A stretch of DNA of 64,000 nt from an uncultured Saccharospirillaceae bacterium (GTDB taxonomy: Bacteria; Pseudomonadota; Gammaproteobacteria; Pseudomonadales; Oceanobacteraceae), in the NCBI GenBank assembly GCA_947499545.1, contig CANMOZ010000001.1, forward strand, positions 248,001-312,000, given 5' to 3'. A program made the position numbers and the translations under genes. Shown here in pieces: positions 1-9,110 of this stretch. Each line of letters opens with the position of its first letter. Positions within the stretch are counted from its first letter, which is position 1. Under the pieces are notes generated by a model that did not search any database, had not been told where the DNA came from, and saw nothing but the letters and a program-made list of their open reading frames with translations.

Positions 1-692
1 ACGGCGCTACCTTACCAACCAGTGTCCGCGAGATTTTAAAAGAATTTGATGCGGTTCAAACCAGCAAGATGACTCAAAAACAAAAGGCGGCTCTCATCGT
101 TCAGGGGGTTGCGGCAGTCATTTTGATTATTGCGTTGGCATTTCACCTGGCTGAAGTTGGGTTGATTGGTTTGATGATCATTGTCTTTCTGACGGCTTTC
201 AATGGCATCACGGAAGAACATCAAATCGGCAAAGCCTTTGAAGAAGCCCTACCCTTCACTGCGCTATTGGTTGTGTTTTTCGCTATCGTTGCCGTTATTC
301 ATGAACAACATCTGTTTACGCCCATCATCACTTGGGTGTTGTCGTTAGACAAAAGTGTACAGCCTGCCATGTTCTTTATCGCGAATGGAGTGCTCTCTAT
401 GATCAGTGATAATGTTTTCGTGGCAACGGTTTACATTTCAGAAGTCAAAGCCGCGCTTCAACAGGGCGCTATTTCGCGTGAACATTTTGAGCTGTTAGCC
501 ATCGCGATTAACACCGGCACCAACCTCCCTAGCGTGGCAACACCCAACGGACAAGCCGCTTTCTTATTCTTACTCACCTCTGCCATAGCCCCATTAATTC
601 GCTTGTCTTATGGGCGTATGGTGATCATGGCGCTTCCCTATACGATCGTATTGGGAGTATTGGGTGCCATCGGAGTGAACTATTTTATTTAG
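1..692 (+). CDS. nhaB: Na+/H+ antiporter NhaB, C-terminal part (5' end outside window)
   Basis: The frame is already open at the first base, so the gene starts upstream of the window. The visible 229 or so residues are very hydrophobic, with several membrane helices. They include a stretch resembling the conserved C-terminal region of NhaB antiporters ([12 protein letters not shown], then [18 protein letters not shown]), a polar Asn/Thr-rich segment set between helices that is typical of this transporter fold. NhaB exchanges sodium for protons across the inner membrane and supports pH and salt homeostasis. A hairpin terminator follows. Assignment rests on recognised family motifs; only the C-terminal half can be assessed. 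Confidence 0.88.
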   Translation, partial: GATLPTSVREILKEFDAVQTSKMTQKQKAALIVQGVAAVILIIALAFHLAEVGLIGLMIIVFLTAFNGITEEHQIGKAFEEALPFTALLVVFFAIVAVIHEQHLFTPIITWVLSLDKSVQPAMFFIANGVLSMISDNVFVATVYISEVKAALQQGAISREHFELLAIAINTGTNLPSVATPNGQAAFLFLLTSAIAPLIRLSYGRMVIMALPYTIVLGVLGAIGVNYFI

Positions 693-739
693 TGCTTGTT
701 CCCATTATCCATTTGCACACGACACTCTAAGCAAAGACC

Positions 740-770
740 AAACACCCTCAATCGAGGGTGTTTATTTCTA
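740..770 (+). terminator. Hairpin terminator after nhaB
   Basis: A perfect 10-bp stem (AAACACCCTC, loop AATC, GAGGGTGTTT at 740-763) is followed by a short T-rich tract. It lies 47 bases past the nhaB stop and includes the stop codon of the convergent amine-oxidase pseudogene, so it may serve both directions; the minus-strand side lacks a good T run. Confidence 0.75.
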
Positions 771-2162
771 ATAACGCTTTTGCCGCTTGCTTTCCTGAAG
801 CGACAGCACTCACCATATAACCATCCAAGCAGCTGTGCCATTCCGATCCAGCAAAGATCATATTTCCCACCCTACAATGGTTCTCTGACGCCCCAGAAAC
901 TCGCCACTCGCCAGGTTTTACAACACCGCCATAGGAGCCCAGAGAGTAAGGGTCAGCTCCCCAATAATGGCCTTCAATCATATTGAGTAACTTTGCATCT
1001 GAAAGCTCGGGTAACACTTGACTCGCTGAGTTAATAAAATGTTTCGCAAAGCGTTGCTTCGCTTCCAAGCTCCAATGAGCGTCGGCTTGTTGAGCGGATA
1101 TGAATAAGGTCACGATAGAACCCGCTTCAGAAAGCGCTTGAGGATGACCACCATTCCAGGCTCTAAAATCTGGATGAATAATCGACAACACCTCACGCTG
1201 CTGGTTTTTATCCAACCATACGGGCTTATCAAAGTGAAGAAACAGTTTTCGATTACTCCCCACTTGAGTGTGCTTAATTTTCGACTGCCATTTCTTCTCA
1301 ACGCCCTCATTCAAGTTAAGTCGAATACGGGTTTCACTATAAGGTGACTCATCGCCTTCCCAATCGTAGAGATTAATGGGGGTCGCTAAAATCAGCCGGT
1401 CTGCTGTATAGGTTATCCGTCGCCCTGATGCCTGGAAAAGCAATTCATAGCCAGATGATGTTTGATTAACCTCTAATAGTTGATGCCCTAGATGTAGACA
1501 TTCATCAGGAATACTGTCATATAAACGTTCAACTAAGAGATGGTTCCCACCCTCGACTCTATAGCGATGATCACCGATGGCACGAGTCAACCAACGCGCT
1601 GGGGCATGATCACAACCTGGAATCTCAAAAAGGTGATTGGCGTTTATTTGATCTAATTCGACGCCATATTCAGCGGAGAGTATTGTTTTCGACAAAGCCA
1701 GGAAATCGCTTTTTATACGATCTGAAATCCCTGGCAGGTTTTTAATATAGGCTTCATAACTGAATGGATTTAGTTGCTCGGGGTCAAAATCCACAGAAGC
1801 TAAAACTGAAAACAAGGGGAAAAATACTGTTCTAATTCTGCAGTACTTATTTCTTCATTATGCAGCATGTAAACCCGTGCTTGTACTTCCCGCATGTGCG
1901 TCGGCTGTAAACGATCCCCAACATTTAACCCTAGGGTAGTTAACAGGCTTAATAGCTCTGTATGCGAGGAATCAATGGCTAAAGCGCCTTCTTCTAACCA
2001 ATGACCTTGATAAGGTTGAGTTAAAACCTTGCCTCCTATTCGCTGCCGTGCTTCAAAAATACCTAAAGAGTGTTTATTACAATCATTTTTATGAGCAGAA
2101 ACTTCATAAGCTGCTGATAAACCAGCTAAACCTGCTCCAACAATGGCTAAATCAAGATGCAT
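748..2162 (-). pseudogene. Flavin amine oxidase, interrupted by a single frameshift
   Basis: Two overlapping frames together encode one flavin-containing amine oxidase of about 470 residues. The N-terminal part (2162 down to about 1800) starts MHLDLAIVGAGLAGLSAAYE, a Rossmann FAD-binding GxGxxG motif, with no signal peptide. The C-terminal part (about 1830 down to 748) ends with the second FAD motif of the family, VGNMIFAGSEW followed by GYM. The break lies at the T5C4 run near 1820-1830. Restoring one T there gives QYFFPLFSVLASVDFDPEQLN, which lines up with the neighbouring intact paralogue around its DYFRPIIEFL stretch. No classic slippery heptamer is present, so this is either a real inactivating deletion or a sequencing error in a homopolymer. 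It is the last gene of the presumed vgrG operon, 102 bases after the intact paralogue. Confidence 0.8.
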
Positions 2163-2264
2163 ACAGAAAACTCATCGACTACTTATTTTGATTGCTCAAG
2201 ATTTGAGCTAGGAGGAAATTATGAAAGACGAACGGCGCTGCTAGGCGCCGTTCCAATGCAATGA

Positions 2265-3788
2265 TTAATGCACTTTTGCTTGTTGCTGTTGTTTTGTCTT
2301 CTTAATTTGGCTCATTACGTACTGTGCAGATTTATAACCACTCTCAAGAGCGCCATTCATGAACCCATACCAATCTTCGCTCCATTCAGAGCCTGCAAAT
2401 ATCAGATTGCCAACCTTAGGGTTCTCAATCCAGTACTCGTACTGACCAACTTCACCTTTTTTAAAAGCGCCCGCATAGCTACCACCCGATAGACGGGCAG
2501 TAGGCCAGTGCGTTGCCGGATAAATTTCAATCAGGTTCTTTACATTGGCATTAGGTAATATTGGCTGTACGCCTTCAATAAACTGATAAGCCATTGCCTG
2601 CATATCAGCCTTGCTAAGAGGGGCTTTGGCTTCACGACCCGATACAAAAAGCGTTACCAATGAACGGTTTTTAGTATCCGTACCCTTTCCGCCATTCCAA
2701 GCATGAAAGTAAGGGTGAACAATTTCCAAGTATTCTTTTTTCTGTTGATCGTTCTGCCAAACATCCCCTTTGAAAAACAGCATCAGTTTGTGGTTAGCGC
2801 CGTATTCCATATTTGAAATAGCGTCTTTAGTACTTTTGGGTAGCCCTTTCACATCCAGATTAATTGCTCCCTTCTGCTCTTTCTGATCTGACTCTACATT
2901 ATGGTAAAGATGAATCGGCGCAGCTAACACCAGGTAACGTGTCTTAACCCAACGATAATCATCTCCATTATGGAAACGAAGCAGATATTGGCCATTAGGC
3001 TGTTCTGTAACGTTCTCAAGTTCTTGATTCAGGTGAAGATTTGTTTTAGGCAGTTTTTTAGCTAAATACAATGCAATGCTTTGGTTGCCTTCTTTCACAC
3101 GATAGCGTTCATCACCAATCTGCCCATCAATCTCAAATAGGCGTTTTTTTGGCTCCCACACCATCATGTCATAAAAAATGGTTGCATTGACGTCTGCTGG
3201 GCTTTCTCCATATTCAGACGCAATCATTTGATCGGCATAGGCTAAAAATTCGTCTTTTAATGACTTTTTCACTTTGGGTACTGAATACACCAATTGTGAA
3301 TACGTCATATTGTTTAACTCTTTATCGCTGTAGGGCTCTTTACCTAGAAACTCAATTATAGGGCGAAAATAATCATAAAAGACTTCGCGAGTGATCGGTT
3401 TTCCGTTAAGCATATAAGTCGTAACGACCTCATAACCTTTACGCTTAGGTTCCCACTTATCCAATTTATGGAGCTTTGCAATATCCATATATTTAAAAAC
3501 ATACTCATGATCTGAATCGATAAAGAGGGCACCTTCTTCTAAACCAATGCCATGTTTCTTTTTTGAATAAACCCGCCCTCCTACTCGATCACGGGCTTCA
3601 TACAAGTGCGCTTCAATACCTGCTTGATTCAATTCATAAGCAGCAGCTGTACCAGCAAAACCAGCCCCTACAACTGTCGCAAATTCTTCGCAAGGCTTTA
3701 CCTGAGTTCCACAACTGGCTGCATAGCCCAACGAAGAAGCGGTCAACACGCTTAGGGTAATACTGTACAAAATGGTTTTCACTGTCAC
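2265..3788 (-). CDS. Exported flavin amine oxidase downstream of vgrG
   Basis: A 507-residue FAD-dependent amine oxidase family protein. The first 23 or so residues form a Sec-type signal peptide (hydrophobic core ending near SLGYA), and the FAD-binding motif VVGAGFAGTAAAYEL follows at about residues 39-53. Near the C-terminus NLIFAGSEW and GFMNGALESG form the second flavin/substrate-site motif. The family oxidises primary amines or amino acids to aldehydes or keto acids, releasing ammonia and peroxide; the substrate here is unknown. The start is GTG with AGGAG about five bases upstream. Only 17 bases separate it from the vgrG stop, so co-transcription with vgrG is very likely. It is paralogous to the broken gene behind it. 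A role as T6SS cargo or accessory factor is inference from position alone. Confidence 0.85.
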   Translation of the reverse strand: MTVKTILYSITLSVLTASSLGYAASCGTQVKPCEEFATVVGAGFAGTAAAYELNQAGIEAHLYEARDRVGGRVYSKKKHGIGLEEGALFIDSDHEYVFKYMDIAKLHKLDKWEPKRKGYEVVTTYMLNGKPITREVFYDYFRPIIEFLGKEPYSDKELNNMTYSQLVYSVPKVKKSLKDEFLAYADQMIASEYGESPADVNATIFYDMMVWEPKKRLFEIDGQIGDERYRVKEGNQSIALYLAKKLPKTNLHLNQELENVTEQPNGQYLLRFHNGDDYRWVKTRYLVLAAPIHLYHNVESDQKEQKGAINLDVKGLPKSTKDAISNMEYGANHKLMLFFKGDVWQNDQQKKEYLEIVHPYFHAWNGGKGTDTKNRSLVTLFVSGREAKAPLSKADMQAMAYQFIEGVQPILPNANVKNLIEIYPATHWPTARLSGGSYAGAFKKGEVGQYEYWIENPKVGNLIFAGSEWSEDWYGFMNGALESGYKSAQYVMSQIKKTKQQQQAKVH

Positions 3789-3805
3789 ATTTCTCCTAAA
3801 GGTTT

Positions 3806-5755
3806 TTAGCCTAGCCCATCGGGCTTGGCAGGATCTGCTGGTTTCGCAGCCTCTGGAGATGCACCGGATCCTTCACCAGGCGCACCACCGTTATTGACCA
3901 TGATACTCGACCCTTGCAAGAAGACTCCAGATGCATCTAGTTTGATAAACTGCCCACTTACCTTCAAACTAATATCTGTGTCACAATCCAGTACGATCTT
4001 TTTCCCTGCTTTCAAATGAATCTCTTTACCGGCTTGTAATACATCTTTATTCTCAATTTTATTATGATGATTGCCTTTGATAGAGACATGTTTATCGGCT
4101 TTGATCGTTGTAAAACTGTTTTTAACCGTTGTATGCTGTTCGTTTTTTACACTAACAAACTGGTTGTTTTCCACGATAAGATTAGCATCTCTTTTTACCT
4201 GAACACGCTGATCGTTTTCAATGAGCGTGTCCATATCTTTCGATGCGTGAAGAAAGATTTGCTCCTGACCTTCTTTGTCTTCAAAGCGTAACTCATTAAA
4301 CCCTTTTCCTTCAGGGTATGTTGAGGATTTAAGTGTGGTTCTGGTTTTGTGTTCTGGCGTTTTATATGGCATCACATTTTCTTTGTGATACAGCCCGCCA
4401 GACAGTATAGGACGGTCGGGATCACCTGCTATATAAGTCACTAGCATTTCTTGGCCAACCCTTGGGATCATCATTTGGCCATAAGCATCACCCGCCCACA
4501 CTTGGGTCGGACGAATATAGCAAGAGGTCTTTTCATTCGCTTGGGCTTCTAAATCCCAAAAAAACTGAACCTTGACTCTTCCATGCTCATCACAATAGAT
4601 TTCTTCACCCTTAGGCCCTGTTACAATGACCGTATCTTCATAAGCTCTCGGGGGAGAGGCTGCACTAGGCTTCCATGCGACAGTTGCAGGCACAGCATCA
4701 AAACGAGTTATGAATTCAGGTGAAGTCGATGAACCATCATATTCCTCCAAAACGCTGGGTTGGTTAAAGTTGATCTCAAGACTAACAATTAGCCAGTCAA
4801 TATTCAGAGGCTTATGGGGGTGCATTTTAATTGGAAGGTGTGAACCCGTATAGAGGCTAGGCGCATCCGTTTTCCCCATTAACATCATTTGCTTGCTTCT
4901 ATGCACATCAACTCTACGAGCACTTTCCTTTTCGGCTTCATCAACTGTCGTCGCTGTTCCAGGGTACTGATAATCCATGAAATACCCTTTCAATTCAGGG
5001 TCATCTTGCTGATTCGTACCATGGATTTTTACTCTAGGCTTTAAAAAGTCATAATCGGTTGTTCTTGCACCAGTAATGACCGTGTCGTCTTTCACTGTTG
5101 CGCTGTAAAGCACTTCTTTATCTGAACGATTCCCCGTTCTTACCCGATATTCCAATGCAGGAATCGCTGTTATTCCCGCAGAGCTGTCTGTGAATATAAT
5201 CTTTGTAGCGGTTTTAGTATGTTTAAAGTGATATTTGATGCCTGCTTTAGCAAGAATACGTTCAACGAAGGCTAATTCCGTTTCACCGTATTGAACCTTA
5301 TACTCTAGAGGTGACTCTGGCTTCGTTAAATGAAACTCAAATTCATTGTCAAGAATACCCGCATCTTTAAATACCAGTTTCACAATATCACTAACGGTTT
5401 TGTCTTGGAAAATACGATAGCCTTTTCGGAATTTAAGTAAAGATAGGCGTGGCTCCACCGTAATCTGATACAGTTGGAATTCGCCTTTCGCAGCCTCTTG
5501 ATTTACATCCACAATGATGCCATGCAAATATCGTGGATCGCCTTTGCGATTCTGAAAAGCTAACGAAGCCGTTTTCTGTATCCAAGATTTTGCATTAATA
5601 CCCTGATCTCTGGTAACCAAGTTTACATGATATTGATAACATTCGTGTAACGCTTCTTGACCATTACCATTTAAAACGCGTAAATCGGCTGTTTCACCGC
5701 TGATTTTACAATGATAACGCGCTTGATTTGCTTCTAGTTCTAATAATTTATTCAT
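3806..5755 (-). CDS. vgrG: Type VI secretion tip protein VgrG
   Basis: A 649-residue VgrG spike protein. Residues 1 to about 365 are the gp27-like part, about 375-455 the gp5-like OB fold (GPKGEEIYCDEHGRVKVQFF, then PRVGQEMLV and GDPDRPI), and about 485-620 a beta-helix with repeated short V/I-x-V/I strands (DQRVQVKRDANLIVENNQ and onward). The tail (about 622-649) is Gly/Pro/Ala/Lys-rich and has no recognisable toxin domain. VgrG trimers cap the Hcp tube and carry effectors into target cells. No other T6SS structural gene is in the window, so this is an orphan vgrG locus. Two flavin amine oxidases follow in the same direction. The ATG has only a weak ribosome-binding site. Confidence 0.95.
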   Translation of the reverse strand: MNKLLELEANQARYHCKISGETADLRVLNGNGQEALHECYQYHVNLVTRDQGINAKSWIQKTASLAFQNRKGDPRYLHGIIVDVNQEAAKGEFQLYQITVEPRLSLLKFRKGYRIFQDKTVSDIVKLVFKDAGILDNEFEFHLTKPESPLEYKVQYGETELAFVERILAKAGIKYHFKHTKTATKIIFTDSSAGITAIPALEYRVRTGNRSDKEVLYSATVKDDTVITGARTTDYDFLKPRVKIHGTNQQDDPELKGYFMDYQYPGTATTVDEAEKESARRVDVHRSKQMMLMGKTDAPSLYTGSHLPIKMHPHKPLNIDWLIVSLEINFNQPSVLEEYDGSSTSPEFITRFDAVPATVAWKPSAASPPRAYEDTVIVTGPKGEEIYCDEHGRVKVQFFWDLEAQANEKTSCYIRPTQVWAGDAYGQMMIPRVGQEMLVTYIAGDPDRPILSGGLYHKENVMPYKTPEHKTRTTLKSSTYPEGKGFNELRFEDKEGQEQIFLHASKDMDTLIENDQRVQVKRDANLIVENNQFVSVKNEQHTTVKNSFTTIKADKHVSIKGNHHNKIENKDVLQAGKEIHLKAGKKIVLDCDTDISLKVSGQFIKLDASGVFLQGSSIMVNNGGAPGEGSGASPEAAKPADPAKPDGLG

Positions 5756-6154
5756 ACGTAAGCCGACTTGAAATAAAAAAGTGAAATTATTTTATGGTTG
5801 ACGATGATGACCAGAGAATAAATAAAAAGCTCAGTTTAGTGCATTCATTCGATTACCAGTATGATCTATAGCGTTGATATCCAAACATCCCTTACTTAAA
5901 AGGGGTATATTGCTATATTAGCCTTACCAATAACCACAACAATGAGGCCCAATTGAGGTACATTATCAAACGCTAAGTACCCTAGGTCAATCAACTTCTG
6001 GCTGAGAAAGAAGAAGGAAACGTAGGGTATTATTGAAAAGCGACGTGCTCAGAGTTCACTTTTCAATCAGTTTCCATAAGAAAGTTTTACTTTATTTTGC
6101 AGTTCTTATACAGGTTAGAGAGCCCCCAACCTGTTTAGATTTAACCTTCTACTG
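5756..6154. other. Intergenic region between the solute-binding protein gene and vgrG
   Basis: About 400 bases, AT-rich, without a convincing gene. It must hold the vgrG promoter on the minus strand, but I see no clear -35/-10 pair. A six-pair inverted repeat (CAGGTT at 6111, AACCTG at 6128) sits just past the end of the solute-binding protein gene and could be a weak terminator; it has no T run. Confidence 0.5.
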
Positions 6155-6892
6155 CTATTTGTATTTGTTTAATACTTGATCAACGAACCCCTCTGAATGC
6201 ATTTTTTCGAGTATTGATTGAAGGCCTTGAACATACTCATCATCCGTATTGACATTCACAGCAAGATACAATGGCACTTTTTTCAAGGTATAAACCGCTT
6301 TTATGTCTTTCACACCAGCCTCTTTAGCATAATAGGGGCCTGAGTATCCTCCGGATACCCATAAATCAATCAATCCATCTTGGAGCCGCTTAGGATTTAA
6401 GTGATCATTTGACAGTTCAGAAATGTTAAAGCCTTTACTTTTTAAATATTGGGCCCTAACATCACCTTTGTAAGCCCCAATTTTATACTTTTTTAAATCT
6501 TCTTCCGTTTTAATTTTGTCCTTAAAATTACTTCGTGCAAACAATACCCAGTCATTTTGAATCAAAGGCCCAACCCATTTGAAAAGCGCCTCACGTTCTT
6601 CAATTCTGGAAGTGCCAAATACCGCTCGATTGGATTTTCTAAGCGTATAGTTATACGCATGCTTCCAGCCGCGTAGTTTCATGCTATAGGGGTATTCACT
6701 TCGAGCGAACATTTCTTGCACAATTTCAGTGCAAATTCCTGTGATATTTGATGCATCGTGCTCAAAAGGCTTGCCATCTTTACTAAAATTATAAGGAGGA
6801 AAATTTTCAGTGACTAAACGAAATCGGGGGGCAGCGAACGCTGAGCTTGTTGCAAACAACAGCATACTGATAAGAAAGACTTTACGCAGCAT
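6155..6892 (-). CDS. Periplasmic solute-binding protein, family 3 (amino-acid type), orphan
   Basis: About 245 residues with a Sec signal peptide (MLRKVFLISMLLFATSSAFA) followed by a bacterial family-3 extracellular solute-binding fold: RFRLVTENFPPYNF at the mature N-terminus, ITGICTEIVQEMF, an internal RIEEREALFKWVGPL and a C-terminal LNKYK. Such proteins usually deliver polar amino acids or similar ligands to an ABC importer, but no permease or ATPase gene is nearby, so it may serve a distant transporter or a sensor. I chose the ATG at 6892, preceded by GGAAGAG, over a GTG five codons earlier, because the signal peptide then starts normally. Its position just upstream of vgrG may be chance. 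Confidence 0.85.
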   Translation of the reverse strand: MLRKVFLISMLLFATSSAFAAPRFRLVTENFPPYNFSKDGKPFEHDASNITGICTEIVQEMFARSEYPYSMKLRGWKHAYNYTLRKSNRAVFGTSRIEEREALFKWVGPLIQNDWVLFARSNFKDKIKTEEDLKKYKIGAYKGDVRAQYLKSKGFNISELSNDHLNPKRLQDGLIDLWVSGGYSGPYYAKEAGVKDIKAVYTLKKVPLYLAVNVNTDDEYVQGLQSILEKMHSEGFVDQVLNKYK

Positions 6893-7115
6893 GGTATTCT
6901 CTTCCACTTCAATGATTGCTCAAGCAAACAAGAAAATTTGACACCTCATGTCAAGAATCCCATGTCTTTTGTATGGGTGCCAGGCAAGGCGAGAGTGCCA
7001 CAAACCTGCTTTAGATGCTACCCAAGACAAGATAATGCAAGAGAAATCAAAAGCCAGATCTAAAATGGATCACCCTCAAGCATGGACACGCCCATAGGTA
7101 AAGGGCGTATTGCAG

Positions 7116-9110
7116 TTATCGAATGGCGCTCACTAAATAATCAAGCACCTGATTTCGAGGAGAGCTATCTAACAAAGCAGGAGAAACCCAACTGGGAGCG
7201 TTCAATACGCCTTCTTGGATTAATTGTTCAATCCCTTGCAAGTAATCAAAGCCTGTTTTTCCTACAAGCAAAGGAACTAAGGTTGAATCTTTGTGCAATT
7301 TTAATGCATCTCTTAACCCACTTAGATAGAGGAAATCTTTCGTAAAGCCCCCCCCGCGATGAACACGAATGCATATATCAAAAGCAGATTCAGCTTTAAC
7401 TCCATACTTCTCTTTAAGTAAGGCAAAGGTTTTTTGAAAATCATTATGTTGAATCATGGTATGAACCGCTAGCACACGCAATGCTAAGGTTTTCAATCGA
7501 GACAGCGTTAAATTCCCAGATAAATCTTCCATTAAAATGGCTAGGCCTTCTTGTGTTTTTGTATTACCTGGCAAACCTAACTCAAATAACTTTAGCGGTT
7601 GTCGTTTCGCGTTGAGTGTCGTCACCATGTGCACTCCAAGCTCGTGGTGAGCCAGTGCTCTTAACTCTGATTGAGTAAATTGGCTGTGTTGATTGACCAT
7701 CAATGCATTATTTCCATGATTGACTAGCGCTTTAGCAACCATTTTTCGACCAATGCTCACTTGGCATTGATATCCCCATTCTTCAGACTTTTCAACAAAG
7801 TACTCAACTGCTGCTTTTGCATCGACGTAATCTTGCGGCAATTTCTCACTGGGCAATGGCGGTGCTTGAACAAGAAATCGCGCATTTTTTAAATCAATTT
7901 CTTTAGGCTCACCATAGTACCTCAGAGAATTATAAAGAAACCGGTCAGTACCAATGGATGTCAACAAGTCAATTTTTGTTGCCAGCATATCGACAACATC
8001 ACGATACATACCTCTAAGAACAGCATGTTCAATTTGATGAATAGGCAATCGATAGAGCTGTTCACGAAACCAGTAGGGATCAATATCCAAAGATTTATAA
8101 ATAAAATTAGGGCTGTAACGACCTTCTTTTTTAAGAAACTTTTGTTTCTCAGACTGCAAATTCAATGGCGCCACTGCTTGCAAGGTATTAATACCTTTAG
8201 CAAGCTGATACAACTTTGCGTCCAAGGAAATAAGATCATGCGTTTTACTTGGCTGCAACTTGTTTTTCTGTATGCTTTTCTTTCTTTTTTTAACGTGCTG
8301 TTTTTCAAAGTATTGCGCGGTTAGATTTATAGATTGCCCAAGAGCAGTGCGCACAAATTCCATTTCTTGAGGATAAAGCTCGCCTTTATTTTCATCCATA
8401 TAGAATTTTTTGATTTCAGCCGGAATGACGAGCACCTGAGTAAAGTGCGAATTGATATGCGTAATCAGATACCCCATTCCTTGAAAAACTTCATTCCTAG
8501 CGACCCGATGTTCTGTATTAGCTAAGGATTGTTTAAGTGATTTTTCGAATCGTGAAACCGTACTCCCCCAGCGTTCTAAATCAATTTGTTCCGTTCCCAA
8601 ATTGACACTGGGTGGCTCTCCTGGGATACGCTGATGGTTATAGGAATGCACATCAAAGATCAAACAAGCACCAAACAAAGACTCTATCTTTAACACTAAC
8701 GCTTCAAATAGACGATACCAAGTACGGTGTTTATCCCAGCTCACGTCTTTTTGTTTTTTCGATAATGCTTGCTTCCAAACCTGCTTACCCCAAGCGACCT
8801 GATAAACCGCACGGGCAATCGGTCGATTGAGATCATATTCGTATCGAGAGTCCATCCCGACCACTTGGATTGGGCATTCAGAAATAAAGGTCTCTGTACC
8901 CGGATCTTCTTCGTAATAACGCTCACTCTCGTCTAACAAGCAGTAAGTTTTTAATGCCTCTCTGAGTTTACTGCCTGCATGTATGGCGGTGGCAATATAA
9001 GAAACGTACTGATCAACTTTTATGTACATTCCTGTATGTTCAACAAAGCCTTCAAAAGGCTCCAGATGCTCTATGTGTTCTAGAACCTGAGCTTCACTTA
9101 GGATCAACAT
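7116..9110 (-). CDS. Fused N-formylglutamate amidohydrolase-like and DUF1704 (QEGLA/MATCAP-like) metallopeptidase
   Basis: A 664-residue protein with two putative hydrolase halves. Residues about 40-260 carry the N-formylglutamate amidohydrolase signature: H44 in IHAG, YDLNRP at 92-97 and FDVHSY with D153 and H155. From about residue 300 to the end it belongs to the DUF1704 family (QEGLA motif, also called flavohemoglobin-expression modulating). The zinc site HELGVH is at about 489-494, and Glu in TQEGLA at about 521 is the likely third ligand. Animal relatives (MATCAP) are tubulin-tail carboxypeptidases, so cleavage of C-terminal or isopeptide-linked residues is a reasonable guess here. It overlaps the preceding ATP-grasp gene by 17 bases, implying translational coupling and a joint pathway. 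Substrate unknown. Confidence 0.82.
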   Translation of the reverse strand: MLILSEAQVLEHIEHLEPFEGFVEHTGMYIKVDQYVSYIATAIHAGSKLREALKTYCLLDESERYYEEDPGTETFISECPIQVVGMDSRYEYDLNRPIARAVYQVAWGKQVWKQALSKKQKDVSWDKHRTWYRLFEALVLKIESLFGACLIFDVHSYNHQRIPGEPPSVNLGTEQIDLERWGSTVSRFEKSLKQSLANTEHRVARNEVFQGMGYLITHINSHFTQVLVIPAEIKKFYMDENKGELYPQEMEFVRTALGQSINLTAQYFEKQHVKKRKKSIQKNKLQPSKTHDLISLDAKLYQLAKGINTLQAVAPLNLQSEKQKFLKKEGRYSPNFIYKSLDIDPYWFREQLYRLPIHQIEHAVLRGMYRDVVDMLATKIDLLTSIGTDRFLYNSLRYYGEPKEIDLKNARFLVQAPPLPSEKLPQDYVDAKAAVEYFVEKSEEWGYQCQVSIGRKMVAKALVNHGNNALMVNQHSQFTQSELRALAHHELGVHMVTTLNAKRQPLKLFELGLPGNTKTQEGLAILMEDLSGNLTLSRLKTLALRVLAVHTMIQHNDFQKTFALLKEKYGVKAESAFDICIRVHRGGGFTKDFLYLSGLRDALKLHKDSTLVPLLVGKTGFDYLQGIEQLIQEGVLNAPSWVSPALLDSSPRNQVLDYLVSAIR

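Noticed and set aside
1800-1835. Programmed -1 frameshift in the broken amine oxidase
   Set aside because: The T5C4 run does not give a standard X XXY YYZ slippery heptamer in the zero frame, and I see no stimulatory structure; a one-base deletion or read error is simpler.
6975-7005. Sigma-54 promoter upstream of the solute-binding protein gene
   Set aside because: On the minus strand TGGCACT and TTGC are present but six bases apart instead of four, so the GG/GC spacing is wrong.
7082-7345. Plus-strand gene at the end of the DUF1704 gene
   Set aside because: It lies almost wholly antisense to a well-supported coding region with family motifs.
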